Assembly: GCF_050948215.1 (NCBI RefSeq)
Contig: NC_135163.1
Span: 3,596,001-3,660,000, forward strand
Source of the DNA: Halictus rubicundus
Taxonomy: Eukaryota > Arthropoda > Insecta > Hymenoptera > Halictidae
Direction of reading: 5' to 3'
DNA: 64,000 nt
A model generated the notes under the pieces. The model saw only the letters and a program-made list of their open reading frames with translations. It did no database searches and was not told the DNA's origin. This document shows positions 11,255 through 22,750 of the stretch, piece after piece. Every line of letters starts with the position of its first letter. Position 1 is the first letter of the stretch. The translations under genes and the position numbers were made by a program.

Positions 11255-12385
11255 TCTCCAGTTAAATGGCTGCTAAGAATTTCGAATTTGGAAGGAACGT
11301 TTGCGATTCAAAATAGGCACAACTCGTTCGAGGGTCGAACCATTGATCCAGCAGCGCATCTAGCAGACAGTTCGCTCTTTCGTAACGATTAATCGGATTT
11401 TTTCCGCTTCCGTAACAAATGGGCATTCCGGCCGAAATCGCTCGGCGCGTTTCCACGCACGCACAAGTAGGATGGCGGCAATATTCAATAGCTTGTCGGG
11501 CGGGAAATATCGTCGCAATAAATGATACATGCACAACGGAACGTCGGCGGGCATTATCGATGTCGGCATCATCGCGGCTGTTTCCCGCGGAACGAGCCCG
11601 GCCACTCTCCCGTTTCCAATTTATTTACACGGCCGCCGTGACACTTACAATTAGAGCGCTTTCGCGCGGGGACACACCAATCAGGATTTAAAAAAGATAT
11701 AGCAACACAACTCACACGTCCACCGATCACAAAAATTATTAGACACCGTGGTTTCGTCATGCACTTGCCCAATTGTTCCGGATAGCGTTGCTACAACTAA
11801 TACAGGCTGTGAAAAAATATATAACATTCCACTTGCAACACTTTGTGGTCGAGTGAAAAAAGAAAATATAACCAACCCCCAAAAGGGTAGGAAACCTTTT
11901 TAATGCAGCACAGCATATTTCTTTCGCTCGACAAAAAATTACGAAAAAATTCATGAATATTCTAACAGTGTACACTGCTGAGAATTTTTTCCGAATTTTT
12001 CACTGGAGAATCGAATTTTACAAAATGTCTAATGTTTGATGTATTAAAATTGTTGATTTTATAATTGAAGTTATCACACGACTACGTTTATATTATTGCG
12101 ATAGTTGCGTCTTATCATGGTTATTAAAATGAGTATCTTTTTCAGATTTTTCGGATTAGGCGAACATCAGCAAAAAATCGGAAAAAATGCGTATTTTTCA
12201 TGGAAGTTTCAAAGGTACAGTTATATATTAATTTATTTCTTTCTTTTCCTCCATTTATTTATTTCTTGTTTTCTTTTCCTCCCTTGCCGAAATGTTCTGC
12301 TGATATTAATATTAAAGCTGCAAAGCATTACAAACGATGCCAGTTACAAAATAACCTGTATTCCTAAAAATATCACAAGACTTAA
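11255..12385. other. Non-coding stretch; no gene seen
   Basis: CpG-rich at 11400-11680, AT-rich afterwards. The 12105-12410 frame (101 codons) is hydrophobic and Phe-rich, as expected from T-rich DNA, and has no recognisable family. Confidence 0.45.
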
Positions 12386-13206
12386 CCCTTTGCACTCGAA
12401 GCTATTTTAACTGCAAAACGAAACATTTCTTTCGACCTAGAATATATCCCTTCTGTATTTTTATTTTCATGTTATTCATACGAAAATGGTTTCAATTTAT
12501 TCGTACAATACTGAAACGTTTAGTAATTTATTAAATACAATCAGATTTAACCCTTTGCACTCGAAGCTATTTTAATTCCAAAACGAAACATTTCTTCCGA
12601 CCTAGAATATTTCCCTTCTACATATATATATTTTTCATGTTATACATACGAAAATGGTGCAATTTACTCGTACAATACCGAAACGTTTAGTAATTAATTA
12701 AATACAATCAGATTTAACCCTTTGCACTCGAAGCTATTTTAACTGCAAAACGAAACATTTCTTTCGACCTAGAATATATCCCTTCTGTATTTTTATTTTC
12801 ATGTTATTCATACGAAAATGGTTTCAATTTACTCGTACAATACTGAAACGTTTAGTAATTTATTAAATACAATCAGATTTAACCCTTTGCACTCGAAGCT
12901 ATTTTAATTCCAAAACGAAACATTTCTTCCGACCTAGAATATTTCCCTTCTACATATATATATTTTTCATTTTATACATACGAAAATGGTGCAATTTACT
13001 CGTACAATACTGGTGTTTAGTAATTCATTAAATACAAACAAATTTAATAATTTAAAAAATATGTTCAATAATAATAATACTGCAATTCTTAGTGGCGCCT
13101 TATAGTCGCCATTCGAGTGCTAATGGTTAACAATGTAAAAACTATTTTGAATAATGGTACAGCAATTTTTAGTGGCGCCTCACAGTCGCCATTCGAGTGC
13201 TAAGGG
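12386..13206. repeat. TTAA MITE (CCCTTTGCACTCG) with amplified left end
   Basis: TTAA precedes CCCTTTGCACTCGAAGC at 12386, 12551, 12718 and 12883 (spacings 165, 167, 165). Right ends CGAGTGCTAATGG (to 13126) and CGAGTGCTAAGGG (to 13206) are each followed by TTAA. Units 1 and 3 share one variant (AACTGCAAAACG, TATCCCTTCTGTA) and units 2 and 4 another (AATTCCAAAACG, TTTCCCTTCTACA), giving a dimeric 332-bp higher-order repeat. TTAA targets and CCC ends are typical of piggyBac-superfamily products. Simple copies at 21644 and 22944 are about 240 bp. Confidence 0.9.
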
Positions 13207-13250
13207 TTAAAAATAAAAAGTGGCTTCATGGAGATTTCGAGCAGCCTTAA

Positions 13251-13484
13251 CACGTTGACCGCCGTGTCACCCATACGTGGGCGACGGAATTATTTCTACA
13301 GGTTTTTAAATGAATTTTCACGTTAATATATTCATCGTACGAAATTTGATTAGGATCTGTAAAATCCAAGAAAGTTGGGGGACTACTCAATGTCATACAT
13401 TTAATTCTTTTCAATCTTTATCTCATTAAATAACTTACTTCGATTTTATGGCTTTTTGAGGTTTCCAGTATGGCAGACAAAGTG
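13251..13484 (-). mobile_element. TTAA MITE, CACGTTGACCGCC family, intact
   Basis: TTAA at 13247-13250 and 13485-13488. Ends are CACGTTGACCGCCGTG and GGCAGACAAAGTG. The reverse complement aligns along its whole length with the copy at 35909-36129, including CCAACTTTCTTG and ACAGATCCTAAT. 234 bp, no coding capacity. Confidence 0.9.
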
Positions 13485-13488
13485 TTAA

Positions 13489-15994
13489 TAATTTTGTCGC
13501 GGCGCGTAAATGTCGCGCAGCAGTCGGGGAATACGTCGATTCCGCGCGGCTGCGATCCGCGCCGAGTTTCCGGTCATTATTTCTGGTGGCCGGGCGCGGC
13601 GATGACTTCCAACGATGAGTCAACTGACATCTTTCCGGGCGGTGACACCGCCGTTGGAACGTTTCCATCGGCGTTTTCCCACGTTTCCAGCGGCGTTGTT
13701 TGCCCATTCCCCGGCCGCGTCTTCTCATTCGATTAGCTGCTACAACGAGCCCGCTTAAAAACGCCGTTCCGCCGAATCAATGGGACGTAGAGCGATTTAA
13801 TTGGCGTCGACGCTTTATCTCCTGCATAATTCGCAGCATTGTAAAGGATACCGGGCGGCGCCACTCGATCCCGATGCTGCTCGTTTCACGGGGAACGGCG
13901 GGATAAATTATTCCCGTCTGTCGTTCTCTAACGCCACACCCCCCACCACCCCACCATTGTTTTATTCGCACATCATCCACGCGGTCATTGATTCGTGATA
14001 ATTTCGACTGGCGGCGCTCCAGTCGAGCGCTCGCTTCCTCTCGAATTTTTAACGTTTCATTAATACACGTCGGGGCTCGGCGTGTTTCTCGTTTTTATTT
14101 TTAAACGCGCGAGGTGTCGATTGTACCACGAAACGGATCCGGAAAATTATGGTAGAATAGCTGATCGCGCACTCGGATATCGCGATTAAACTCTCGATCT
14201 GGCGATTCATTAGCGTACAATCGAGTGTTAATCGCCCGCGTTTGCCGCGTTCTTCATTTGAAATTAAAATAAAAAATGCTGACATATTATTTTCAGCTTA
14301 CCAACCGTATTCGGGAAAGCGTGTGCTGCAAAGATCCGCAGTCTGTTCATCGGGTTGTTCAAACATGAACGTTTTTCAATTCACGGCTCTAATAATTCAA
14401 ACACCCACTCTAATCCCGGCGATACATCCTCGCCCCGTAAATAACACGAAACAATATAATATCGGTAAGCTGACGTCGGCGTAAATAGCCAGTAAAATTA
14501 ATAACTCGGTTACGCACGCGGCTCCCTCGTTTCAGACGCGTTCCGATACAAGCGCCATTGTTGCAGCGATTCTCGTCCCGACGTGAACGATCATTTCGCG
14601 GAAAAATTAGGGGGCCCAACAGGGGCGAAAAAAAAAAACCCTCGTATTTCGGTTATTTTTTCGCCAAACTGCGAAATTCCGCTGTTTCGCGAGACGGCGT
14701 TTCCGCGCGACGCGGCGAACTGTAAATTGTGTGTACGCACCGGTGATACGTGGGACACGTGCGGTTAGGGGAACCGGGGGTGGAAGCAAAGAGCCTCGGC
14801 TCATGGTAATGATCTCAGTCATACGGTTTCGCGGTGATAGCCACCGCGCTATTTACATACTGATACGAGCGTCGACGCGAAACTTTCTGTAATCAGCTCG
14901 TCGGGGAGATGAACAGGGAATCCCGGCAGGATTGTCGCGCGCGGGAGAGTTTAAATTGTGTGCGTGCAAAATATGCGAAACTAGAGGCAGGAAGTTGCCG
15001 CGATAACGAATGGGTTGGGCCGAGCCCGAGTTGGCCCGAGTCTGCCCGTGGTACGAGAGGGACAGTGTAAAGACATTAAGCCGATTTCAGGTTAAACGAG
15101 CACTTCTTCCCTCTTCCTACCCCCGCCGTCCCCCTCCGCTCTTCTTTTCCCTTCTTCTTAAATGCGTGCACACGGATTAATACCAACCTTACTCGCTGAA
15201 TAATTTAAATGGTGCATGGGGCGTGCACCCTGTATCAGCGTCCCAACCGCCTCGGGACCGACCCAGCAGGATTAAAATCTGATGTTGCGTCGAAATAAAC
15301 GGCTGAAGCTGGGTCAAGCGTGACACGTATTAGCTGCGTAGGGGTACCTTTATGGTTGCAGATAAGACGCCGAAACGACGACGCGACGATAAAACCGAAA
15401 TGGAGAAATATATTCTATTGTCTTATAATGAAAGCGTTTTTATCGCAGCAGCGATTCCCACTGTCAGGGGTAAAATAGTGGCCCGATTGTTTCGTTCGTT
15501 TTTGGGATTGTGCGCGGAGAAATATATATTTCGATTGTCCTGTACTCCTATGTGCATATTCTATGTACATACTAATCCCGCTCGTGTTTACCAAAATGGT
15601 GGAGAAAAATTTGACTAGCCTGCTTAACGATTTTCTTCATGTCTAGAGTGCAAGGAAATACACAGGGTGTCGCAGGTTCAAAGTGCCAAAGTATGGAACA
15701 GTACTGTGTCAGTATGGGAAGTGTACAATGAGATTGAATGTTTGTTTGTGTCCCGTGACCTTTATCAATGATTACAAGAGCGGCACGCCAACAACCAGAG
15801 AACACACAAAAGCATTTCAAGAGGGCTTTAAGACAATATTTATATGCCATTTCTGTTCCATATTTCTATTCTTTTCTATTCCAGTTAACCTTGAGTGACC
15901 TTGAGTGACCTTGAATGACCTTTACAACAGGTCGTCGTGTTCACCTTGAAACACACTGTCAGAATGTAAATAAAAAATAACCGTACGGTTCCGG
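13489..15994. other. CpG-rich non-coding stretch
   Basis: 13490-15150 is dense in CGCG and GCGCG and carries many overlapping frames of 60-97 codons on both strands, as expected from low stop density. No domain is recognised. An ACACAGGGTGTCGC word at about 15660 resembles the ACAGGG-ended repeats, but no partner end was found. Confidence 0.45.
15886..15923. promoter_or_regulatory. Four 10-bp-spaced TGACCTTGA-type half-sites (function unproven)
   Basis: TAACCTTGAG at 15886 is followed by TGACCTTGAG at 15896, TGACCTTGAA at 15906 and TGACCTTTA at 15916, an exact 10-bp period. The reverse complement TCAAGGTCA is the extended monomer site of FTZ-F1/ERR-type nuclear receptors. No gene is visible nearby, so this could equally be a small tandem repeat. 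Confidence 0.25.
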
Positions 15995-15998
15995 TTAA

Positions 15999-16199
15999 CA
16001 CTGAACCTACCAAGCACAAAACCTATAACAATGAAACGTCTTATAGAAGGGAGAAGATTGAATGTACTTAAACTTTGAACGTTTTTCATTACAATATTAG
16101 CTTAAATAAATAAGTCAATTCAGTAATTTCCCATGAAAACGTTTCTGTAATTTCAATAATCGCGAAATAGAAAGCCGGTCAATTTTGACCTGTTTAGTA
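15999..16199 (+). mobile_element. TTAA MITE, CACTAAACCTRCCA family
   Basis: TTAA at 15995-15998 then CACTGAACCTACCAAGCAC. The right end TTTTGACCTGTTTAGTA is followed by TTAA overlapping 16200-16203. The interior AACGTCTTATAGAAGGG matches the copy at 24200. 201 bp with a somewhat eroded right terminus. Confidence 0.8.
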
Positions 16200-16203
16200 T
16201 TAA

Positions 16204-17082
16204 AAAAGCTGAGTTGACCTTCATATGTCCTTGACGCCTCCACCTATAAAATGCCAATTAAGTTCGGCCTGACGCATGTTCTTCGAAAGCCAGCGAGTCA
16301 TTCAGGTGACCTGTTTTGAATGCCCCACCCCAATCACTGTAACCGTGAAATAAATCGTACTGCAAGGTGTTGATTGGAGGGAGGGGGGAGAGTTTCATCA
16401 GAAGTTCGAAATTAAACGGCAAAATATCGACGAGCACGGGCGACGAACAATCATCTTCTTGAATGCGATTTAACGTCTGAAACGCGATCGAGAGGCACGC
16501 CGCAGAACGAGTCCTCGGCGTTTAGGCAATTTCCGAGCGGTTATTCGTGCGCTGCAGTTCTCGCGAGAGCGGGGCGGGATGCAGCGGTGCACCGCGGCGG
16601 GTACGAGCCAGCCTCGAGGAAAACAAACAACTTCGGGCGTTTCGGGTCTCTCTAGGAACACTGTATTCTATTCCGTCGGTGCACGCTCGATGAAATCAAC
16701 GAAACTCATGCGTTAACGTTCGTTCGAGCGGAGGAAGCCTGCCTTGGTGTCCGGCTGCGTTCCGGTTCGCGAATCCGCCAGGAACGTTCAACTTCGTGGC
16801 CGGACTGTTTACACTTCATTACCGGCGCGGCGATGCGGGATTTCATTCGGAAACTAGATAATTACTTGACCGGGGCCAAATATCGTATAATGGTGTTTGC
16901 CGTGTCTCCAGATTGCCGTCAGAGACACTGAAAAAATGATGGAAGGACGCTCACCGGCTAGACACTCGACGTCACAGCTGCACAAATTATTGGCTAAAGC
17001 GTGTGACGTCGAAGCCTAATCATTGGATGCGGGCGAAGACCCCCCCTTGCCTCTGTGCCGTTTCGAGGGACTTCTTGGGAGG
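16204..17082. other. Non-coding stretch; no gene seen
   Basis: 16440-16850 is CpG-rich; the 16470-16661 minus-strand frame has no recognisable domain. No repeat ends. Confidence 0.45.
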
Positions 17083-17164
17083 CGGGGACGTGCCCCGCGG
17101 TAGTGGGGATAATTCCGCGACGTTTATCGTCCAGGCTTTGCCGACATATATCGAGAAATCACTG
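17083..17164 (-). mobile_element. CAGTG MITE, L half only
   Basis: Contains GCCCCGCGGTAGTGGGG, ATTCCGCGACGTTTATC and the L terminus ATCGAGAAATCACTG followed by TA. The R half is absent. Confidence 0.8.
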
Positions 17165-17166
17165 TA

Positions 17167-17935
17167 CAGGAGACCGCCTTAGCCATAGCTCGCTAGAGCC
17201 GAAAATGTGTGTGAAGGAGGCGTGCCCCTTCCACTCTGACCAATCGGACCCGCATTCCTTTCACGGGACTACTTGCGAGGCGCGCACAGTACATCTTATT
17301 TATGGGACTGCCGGAAAAACTTCCGGATTTATCTCGACAGGCCTGTAGATCAACGTATTAGCGATCGCAGTGGGCATACAATTCATCCGGGACAAAAATA
17401 TGGCGGCGATACATTATGGTCGCTGGAAAGGCGATTACAAACGCAACGTGTATCACAATTTATATCGCGGGCCGATCGTTCACGCTTGAATCCCTCCCCA
17501 TGGAAATTGCCGTGCACGCGATTCCGCAGAGAAGATGATAAATAAAAGGAGCTGATGGTCGAATTCCGTTTCGAGTTCGACGGTAAACATTCGCGAAATG
17601 TTGACGCAATTCATTCGCTGAATCGCTTCTTCGCGCGCGCACGGTTTCATTCCGAAATCGTTCCGTCTGGATAACCAAATAAACGAATTTAGTCGTAACA
17701 CTTTATTAAATGCAACGTGTCCTCCCGTAAACCGTGAGAAACGATACTGTTCGTCGACAGATATTACGAATGGCTTGTTGTGACTTTTAATTTTCAATAA
17801 CGAAGAGCGCAAAAGTCATTTCGTTTCATCTAAATGTAATACGAAGTGATGACTGTCGTGTAATACGTTTAACGAAGGTGCAAAGGTGTCTAAAAACAAG
17901 GTTCTGTGTGGATAATTTTTCTAATTTTAGAAATA
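17167..17935. other. Non-coding stretch; no gene seen
   Basis: Several overlapping frames of 70-110 codons on both strands; none has a recognisable domain. Confidence 0.4.
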
Positions 17936-18124
17936 CAGTGTTTACTCGATATATGTCCGAAACACGGGTCTTGCCAGGGACTTATATCGGCCAGGAGATA
18001 CTTCGGTTCACGCGAAACGTAGGAAAAGAAAGGCCTCGGTTCATTGCCCTTCACCAGCAACAGTGGGGACAGTTCTGGGTCTTTTATCGGCTAGGCATTT
18101 GGGACATATATAGAGTAAACACCG
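17936..18124 (-). mobile_element. CAGTG MITE, group B
   Basis: TA, CAGTGTTTACTCG, GATATATGTC and ACGGGTCTTGCC at the R end; ATATATAGAGTAAACACCG then TA at the L end. The central palindrome is degraded (CAACAGTGGGG). 189 bp. Confidence 0.85.
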
Positions 18125-18126
18125 TA

Positions 18127-18800
18127 CTTTGTAAAATGTGTTTCATGTAATCATTTTTCTCATAAATGCACGAAATGGACAGCCCAGCGAAGAAGAACAT
18201 TAATTTTCACTGTAAATAAAGTCACCTGAATAACTTCTACATTTTTTGAGATCGCAAGAAAACTTCTTTCAATTACGCCTACATACAGAGTGATGCTGAA
18301 ATCGTAGTACAATCTGGCAGAAGTTGATTCCACGGAAAAAAGAATGAAAAAAAATTTGGTACAACATTTTTTCAAACTTCATTTTCGAGAAAATCGAGTT
18401 TGCAAATGCAGCGAATACGCGTGCTATCAAATAGGAATCGTCCGACGCCTTTGATCATGACTAACCACTTCTACTTCCGGCATACATATACTAAAGCACG
18501 CGAACCCGACGGTACTCTGAACTCGATTTTCTCGAAAACGAGGCGTCAAACGAAAAAAATGCTACTCCCTTTTTGGATTTGTGCTTACATGTCATCCAAT
18601 CCTGACCGGCTGTAATACGGTTTCCACCCTGCATCAACATTTTAGTCATTAACGACTGTACATTAATATTGACATGTAGAGTTCGTGTGTGTTTTCTATC
18701 CACGTATTATTAATATTTTTAGTGTCCACCGAGCAGTCTAAAAAATTCCGTAGAGTCAAAATAATTGATTGAGATACGAATCGAAAAATTGTAGAATAAC
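18127..18800. other. AT-rich non-coding stretch
   Basis: No supported feature. TACAGAGTGATGCTG near 18285 and CACCCTGCATC near 18628 face each other and may be worn ends of an old repeat; not called. Confidence 0.4.
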
Positions 18801-19035
18801 TTTAACAATAATCTGTCATCGTTTTAATATGTTTCAGATCTCAACCAAATTTTCTACACACGATACATTAATGCAAAAGTTCATTTAGCGACAGGCAAAG
18901 TGTTGAGTAAGTTGTTTTTATTTTGTGCTTTAACAATAATCCGTCATCTTTTTAGCACCTTTCAGATCTTAACCAAATTTTCTACACACGATACATTAAT
19001 GTAAAAGTTCATGTCAAAGTGTTGAGCAAGTTGTT
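18801..19035. repeat. 128-bp tandem duplication
   Basis: TTTAACAATAATCTGTCATC at 18801 recurs as TTTAACAATAATCCGTCATC at 18929. Both units run on through CAACCAAATTTTCTACACAC and ATACATTAATG to AAAGTGTTGAG, with two or three indels. The CAGATCTYAACCAAATTT block resembles the interior of the CACKTTGA TTAA MITEs (30834, 35909), so it is probably a duplicated, decayed copy. Confidence 0.7.
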
Positions 19036-20142
19036 TTTATTTTGTGCAACTGATGGCGGCATTGGTGTGGCAGTGAACGTTTTAAATGACATTGACATCT
19101 TCAAAAATAAGATATACAATAACAATGATGCCGATACGTCGACACTCGTCCTGAAAGGGTTAAAAGCTTCGCGCGCCGGTGTAAATCAAGTGGAGCCGTT
19201 TCGTCAGGCGTTTATTCCGACGCACGCAGGTAGCAATGTTCGCTCGTCTCGATCAATTTTTGTATTACCTCGTCTGCCGCGGCTCCAATCGACTCGGCAG
19301 CTCGTGGTCCGGAGGAAAAACTAGAAAATAGGCGGTGCGTGTCACGCATTCTGTTACCGCGGGAGTATTACTGCGAAAAAATATGACAGCGCACGGCCGG
19401 AATGGATATCGTAACGATCCGGAACGGATTTATTTTACGCGCGGCCAAATACTATCTGCGAGAGTTTTACGCGCGTTATTGTTCGAACGTAAACGTTTGG
19501 TTGTTTCGCATTGTTTTTGGTTTCGTAGACTGACAAAATCGAGCTAACGTCGAACAAACACAAACGCCGCCGTAATTATTTATTCGGCGTGTACCGTTGA
19601 AAATGACAGAAACAATTCGGAGAGCAATTGCGACTCGAGACTATACGCGGTCGCGCGCTATCAAGCGCGTTTGTTTCATGTCGATGCACAAAAGCGAGAT
19701 TAGGGATCGCGCGAGAATGAATGCGATTCCCGCCCGAACTTTTCTACGGCACGAGTCGGCAAGTGTCGATCGATCTGCCGATTAATCTGTTGAAACCTTT
19801 GAAACGACCGTCATCGGTTAGGTGGGATTACCTTAATCTCTTGTCCACCACCACCCCTCCCCTCTCCCGCGCCCCTACGCCGCCGCGAAACGCGTACGGA
19901 GATCCGCGCAGTTTTTGTGCGGTTTCCGCGCATTGACAACGTGTTCGCGTTATGGTTGCCGAGTTCCTTTTCCGCTAACGGCGTGCTTCCAGATCATTGG
20001 CTCCTGCCCCCGACAGCGCGACGCATTCGCACGCACTGTTCCTGTCGATCAAACCGAATCCCTTCGAAGCAGATCCGCGACAAACTATTCGATCTCATGT
20101 CCCGTTTCAACCGCCGATACCGATCCATCATCGTCGGGGACG
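19036..20142. other. CpG-rich non-coding stretch
   Basis: CCTGAAAGGGTTAA near 19150 looks like a lone TTAA-MITE end. The 19850-20130 stretch has frames open on three plus-strand phases, which reflects composition and not coding. Confidence 0.4.
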
Positions 20143-20252
20143 ATGCGATGCTACAACCACGATTATAGCTCCTTTCATTAGGACTTCAGTGACTGTAATT
20201 ACTTAAGGTCGTTCAAGGTCACGGGCCAAGAGGAGCAAGCAAACTCCCAGAG
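20143..20252 (+). repeat. Accessory repeat linked to CAGTG MITEs, copy 1
   Basis: GATGCGATGCTACAACCACG, CCTTTCATTAGGACTTCAGTG, GGTCGTTCAAGGTCAC and CAAACTCCCAGAGAAGT match the spacer at 6946-7059 of the R-end array. At both places a CAGTG MITE end follows directly. Confidence 0.8.
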
Positions 20253-20256
20253 AAGT

Positions 20257-20339
20257 CAGTGTATCGAAGAATAGTATCTTCCAGCCGATAATTGTCCCTG
20301 GCCAGACCCATGTTTTGGACATATATCGAGTACACACTG
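20257..20339 (+). mobile_element. CAGTG MITE group B, R half with a short cap
   Basis: CAGTGTATC is joined directly to AAGAATAGTATCTTCC, then CCAGACCCATGTTTTGG and ATATATCGAGTACACACTG. The L half and centre are lost. Confidence 0.7.
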
Positions 20340-20374
20340 TGATGGACATAAAATATCAAATATCTCGTGAAGTA

Positions 20375-20520
20375 TAGTGAATTCTCGACATATGTCATCA
20401 ACTCAGCGTCCGAGGCCTCTCGACCTTCGTGGTCCCTTGCGAGATATATCCAGCGATAGTGGGGATAATTCCGCGACATTTACCATCCAGGTCTTGGCGA
20501 CACATATAGAGAAAACACTG
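20375..20520 (-). mobile_element. CAGTG MITE group A, short variant
   Basis: TAGTGAATTCTCG on the left, AGAGAAAACACTG on the right, 146 bp. The R half lacks the inner ACGGGTC-to-GACATATAT segment, with ATATGTC followed soon by GCGTCCGAGGCC. Confidence 0.8.
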
Positions 20521-20523
20521 CAC

Positions 20524-20720
20524 AAAGGGATTAAAAATATGGCGTGTTCTCTGAAAGTTCCCGAGTTCTTCGTGGCCCGAATCGAGCGCATAGTTCCTTT
20601 CATTAGGACTTCAGTGACTATATAATTATTCAAGGTCGTTGAAGGGCACAGACAAACCAAGGGGAGCCAGCAAACTTCCAGAGAAGTACAAAGGGATGAA
20701 AAATATGGCGTGATCTGTGA
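20524..20720 (+). repeat. Accessory repeat, copy 2, with direct duplication
   Basis: ACAAAGGGATTAAAAATATGG at 20522 recurs as ACAAAGGGATGAAAAATATGG near 20688. Between them lie CCTTTCATTAGGACTTCAGTG and AGCAAACTTCCAGAGAAGTA, shared with 20143-20252 and 6946-7059. Confidence 0.75.
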
Positions 20721-21550
20721 AATTTCGTTGGTTCTTCGTGGCCCGAACCGAGCGCAGAGAGATTGAAAATCCGTTAGCCGACTGATGCAGCTAGTTATGT
20801 TAGTTACTCGCTGGCCCGTGCAGATCCGCACCAGATATCCTAACTAAGGTAACATTTCTGGTCGCCGGTGTCCGACCACACGCGTTAATTTACCAAATGG
20901 AAGTTCCAGTCACGGTGGATCGAATCAGCGCCTGATTGCGGGTGCGCTAGATCAGTTCGGAGTTTAATCTTCCTTGAAGATATCGATGCTCCTGATCAGA
21001 TCGCTAGATAGTGAGTGAGATAGTAAGATCCCTGATGGAATCATTCGTCAAAGCTTACCGGGTGGATCGCAGCGAACAAGGGAGCCCGGTCCGGAAGTAA
21101 TTAAGCTTCGCACGCAGCCGGCAGTATCGAACGTTTCTCGCCGCGGCCACTGAAGTTACCATTCGCTAATTATGGCGTACGAGCTCCGCGAGCATGCGAA
21201 AAATTCCCGGACACGTTCGTTCGAAACGTTGGAACGCACAGTGGGCCGGGAGATTAAAAAAAGTGGTCGAAAACAAAGTAGAGAGTTAACCTAAGTGACA
21301 GTTACAGTAGAGACCTTCGCGACAGTTACGGAGCGGATCGACTTGAAGGCTAGTCCCTAGAAGCGCACGTGTTCAAAACATATAGTGGGCTGGCTCCAAT
21401 GCCGATTAAAAAGGCGACTGAAAATGTGTGCTGAAACTCCTCTGAATAATAAATAAATAAAATAGTAAGCAAATGACTAAAATAGTAAAAATTCTATGGA
21501 CGAATGCATTCGTCCGAACACCTTATCTTTGAAATAGATATCCAGTGATA
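20721..21550. other. Non-coding stretch; no gene seen
   Basis: CACAGTGGGCC at 21238 resembles a Transib end, but no inverted partner or CGNCG duplication was found. No frame of interest. Confidence 0.4.
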
Positions 21551-21986
21551 GGGTAAGGGACCCGATTACTGTGCCCATATCAATTGTACTTATTTTGAAA
21601 GCACAGTGAATATTAAAAAAGAGACGTATAACATAGATATTAACCCTTTGCACTCGGCGCTATCTTCATTTTAAAACTAAATTTTTCTTCCGTCTTAGAA
21701 TATTTTCATTTTATTCATACGAAACTGATGCGATTTCCACATAAAATATTTCAATGTTTCGTAATCTATTAAAATCCAGATTTTGTAATGTAACAAACAT
21801 TTTGTGATATTTTTTGTAATTTCTTTGAAATAATGCCACAACAATTTCTAGCGGTGCTTCAGAGTCACCACTCGAGTGCAAAGGGTTAACTGATTTTAAT
21901 GAAGAAAATTTAATAAATTCTTAAAAATATTCATTATGCTTAAAAAATAAATACAATTGATATAGACACAGTAATTGTTCCTGGGT
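21551..21986. mobile_element. Inverted-repeat element split by a TTAA MITE
   Basis: The left arm GGGACCCGATTACTGTGCC, with ATCAATTGTACTTATTTT, is mirrored on the right by AAATAAATACAATTGATATAG and CACAGTAATTGTTCCTGGG. A TTAA MITE (21644-21885) sits between the arms. A further partial copy lies at 53705-53805. Superfamily and target duplication are not determined. Confidence 0.65.
21644..21885. mobile_element. TTAA MITE, CCCTTTGCACTCG family, intact
   Basis: TTAA at 21640-21643 and 21886-21889. Ends CCCTTTGCACTCGGCGC and CACTCGAGTGCAAAGGG. 242 bp. The first 13 bp of the terminal repeat are perfect. Nested inside the element 21551-21986. Confidence 0.93.
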
Positions 21987-21989
21987 GCC

Positions 21990-22750
21990 AACGTGAAAGT
22001 AGATTTTTTATTTTTGTTGCACGGTGCATCGGTGCAACGAGGAAAAATTGTCTGTGTACAATGAAAATTAGCGTCGGCGATGGCGAATGCATGTTACGCG
22101 GATATTACTTCGAGGCTCGCGTCTCCTGGTTAAACATTCCTGTTCGCCGGGTCGCGGATCGTTTCGGGCGAGCATGCACCGAACGCCGTGCTATACGTAA
22201 GATGCTAATTTCCCGAGAAAATTGCCGCTCGTATTCGCGCGAGCCGAGTAAAAACTGTTCTCGCGGCACAGCTCGGGCACAACCTTATTTTCGCCGAGTG
22301 TTTTCACGGGGGAACGCGTTCATTGAACGGTAGCGCGAAACAGTTCAACGATAACAGCGTGGCGAACAAGTGGGATGCGTCATCTAATTTCTTGATCAAA
22401 TGTACGCCATCCTCCCCCCCCCCCTCTCGACGCGCATGTGTACGCGCGAACGAGCGTTTCGCTGCTCGTGTAAATGAAACAATTAAGGTGGCAAAAAAGG
22501 GGATGCTTGACACGCCACGTTCACGTACGATGGAGCAACAGAGACTTTCGAAACGGCAATTAAAAGTGCGATGCGTTCCCGTCCTAGTTCCCGAATACCA
22601 TTATTTTCAGCCATTGGACTGCGACGTTGTCTGCCGACACGAATTTTTGCACGCCGAACAAGAATTCGATGCAAATAAAAAGTTCGGTAAAAGACAATCT
22701 CGATTTTTGCACACGGTTCCGTATTATTAGGGGTACCCATAAGTACCCAT
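21990..22750. other. CpG-rich non-coding stretch
   Basis: The 22323-22730 frame (135 codons) and its neighbours have no recognisable domain and end where a mariner remnant begins. I do not call a gene. Confidence 0.4.

Noticed and set aside
15352..15618. 88-codon frame near a TATAAT-like word
   Set aside because: No domain and no promoter evidence; bacterial promoter words have no meaning in this context.
21238..21248. CACAGTGGGCC as a second Transib end
   Set aside because: No inverted partner and no CGNCG duplication nearby.
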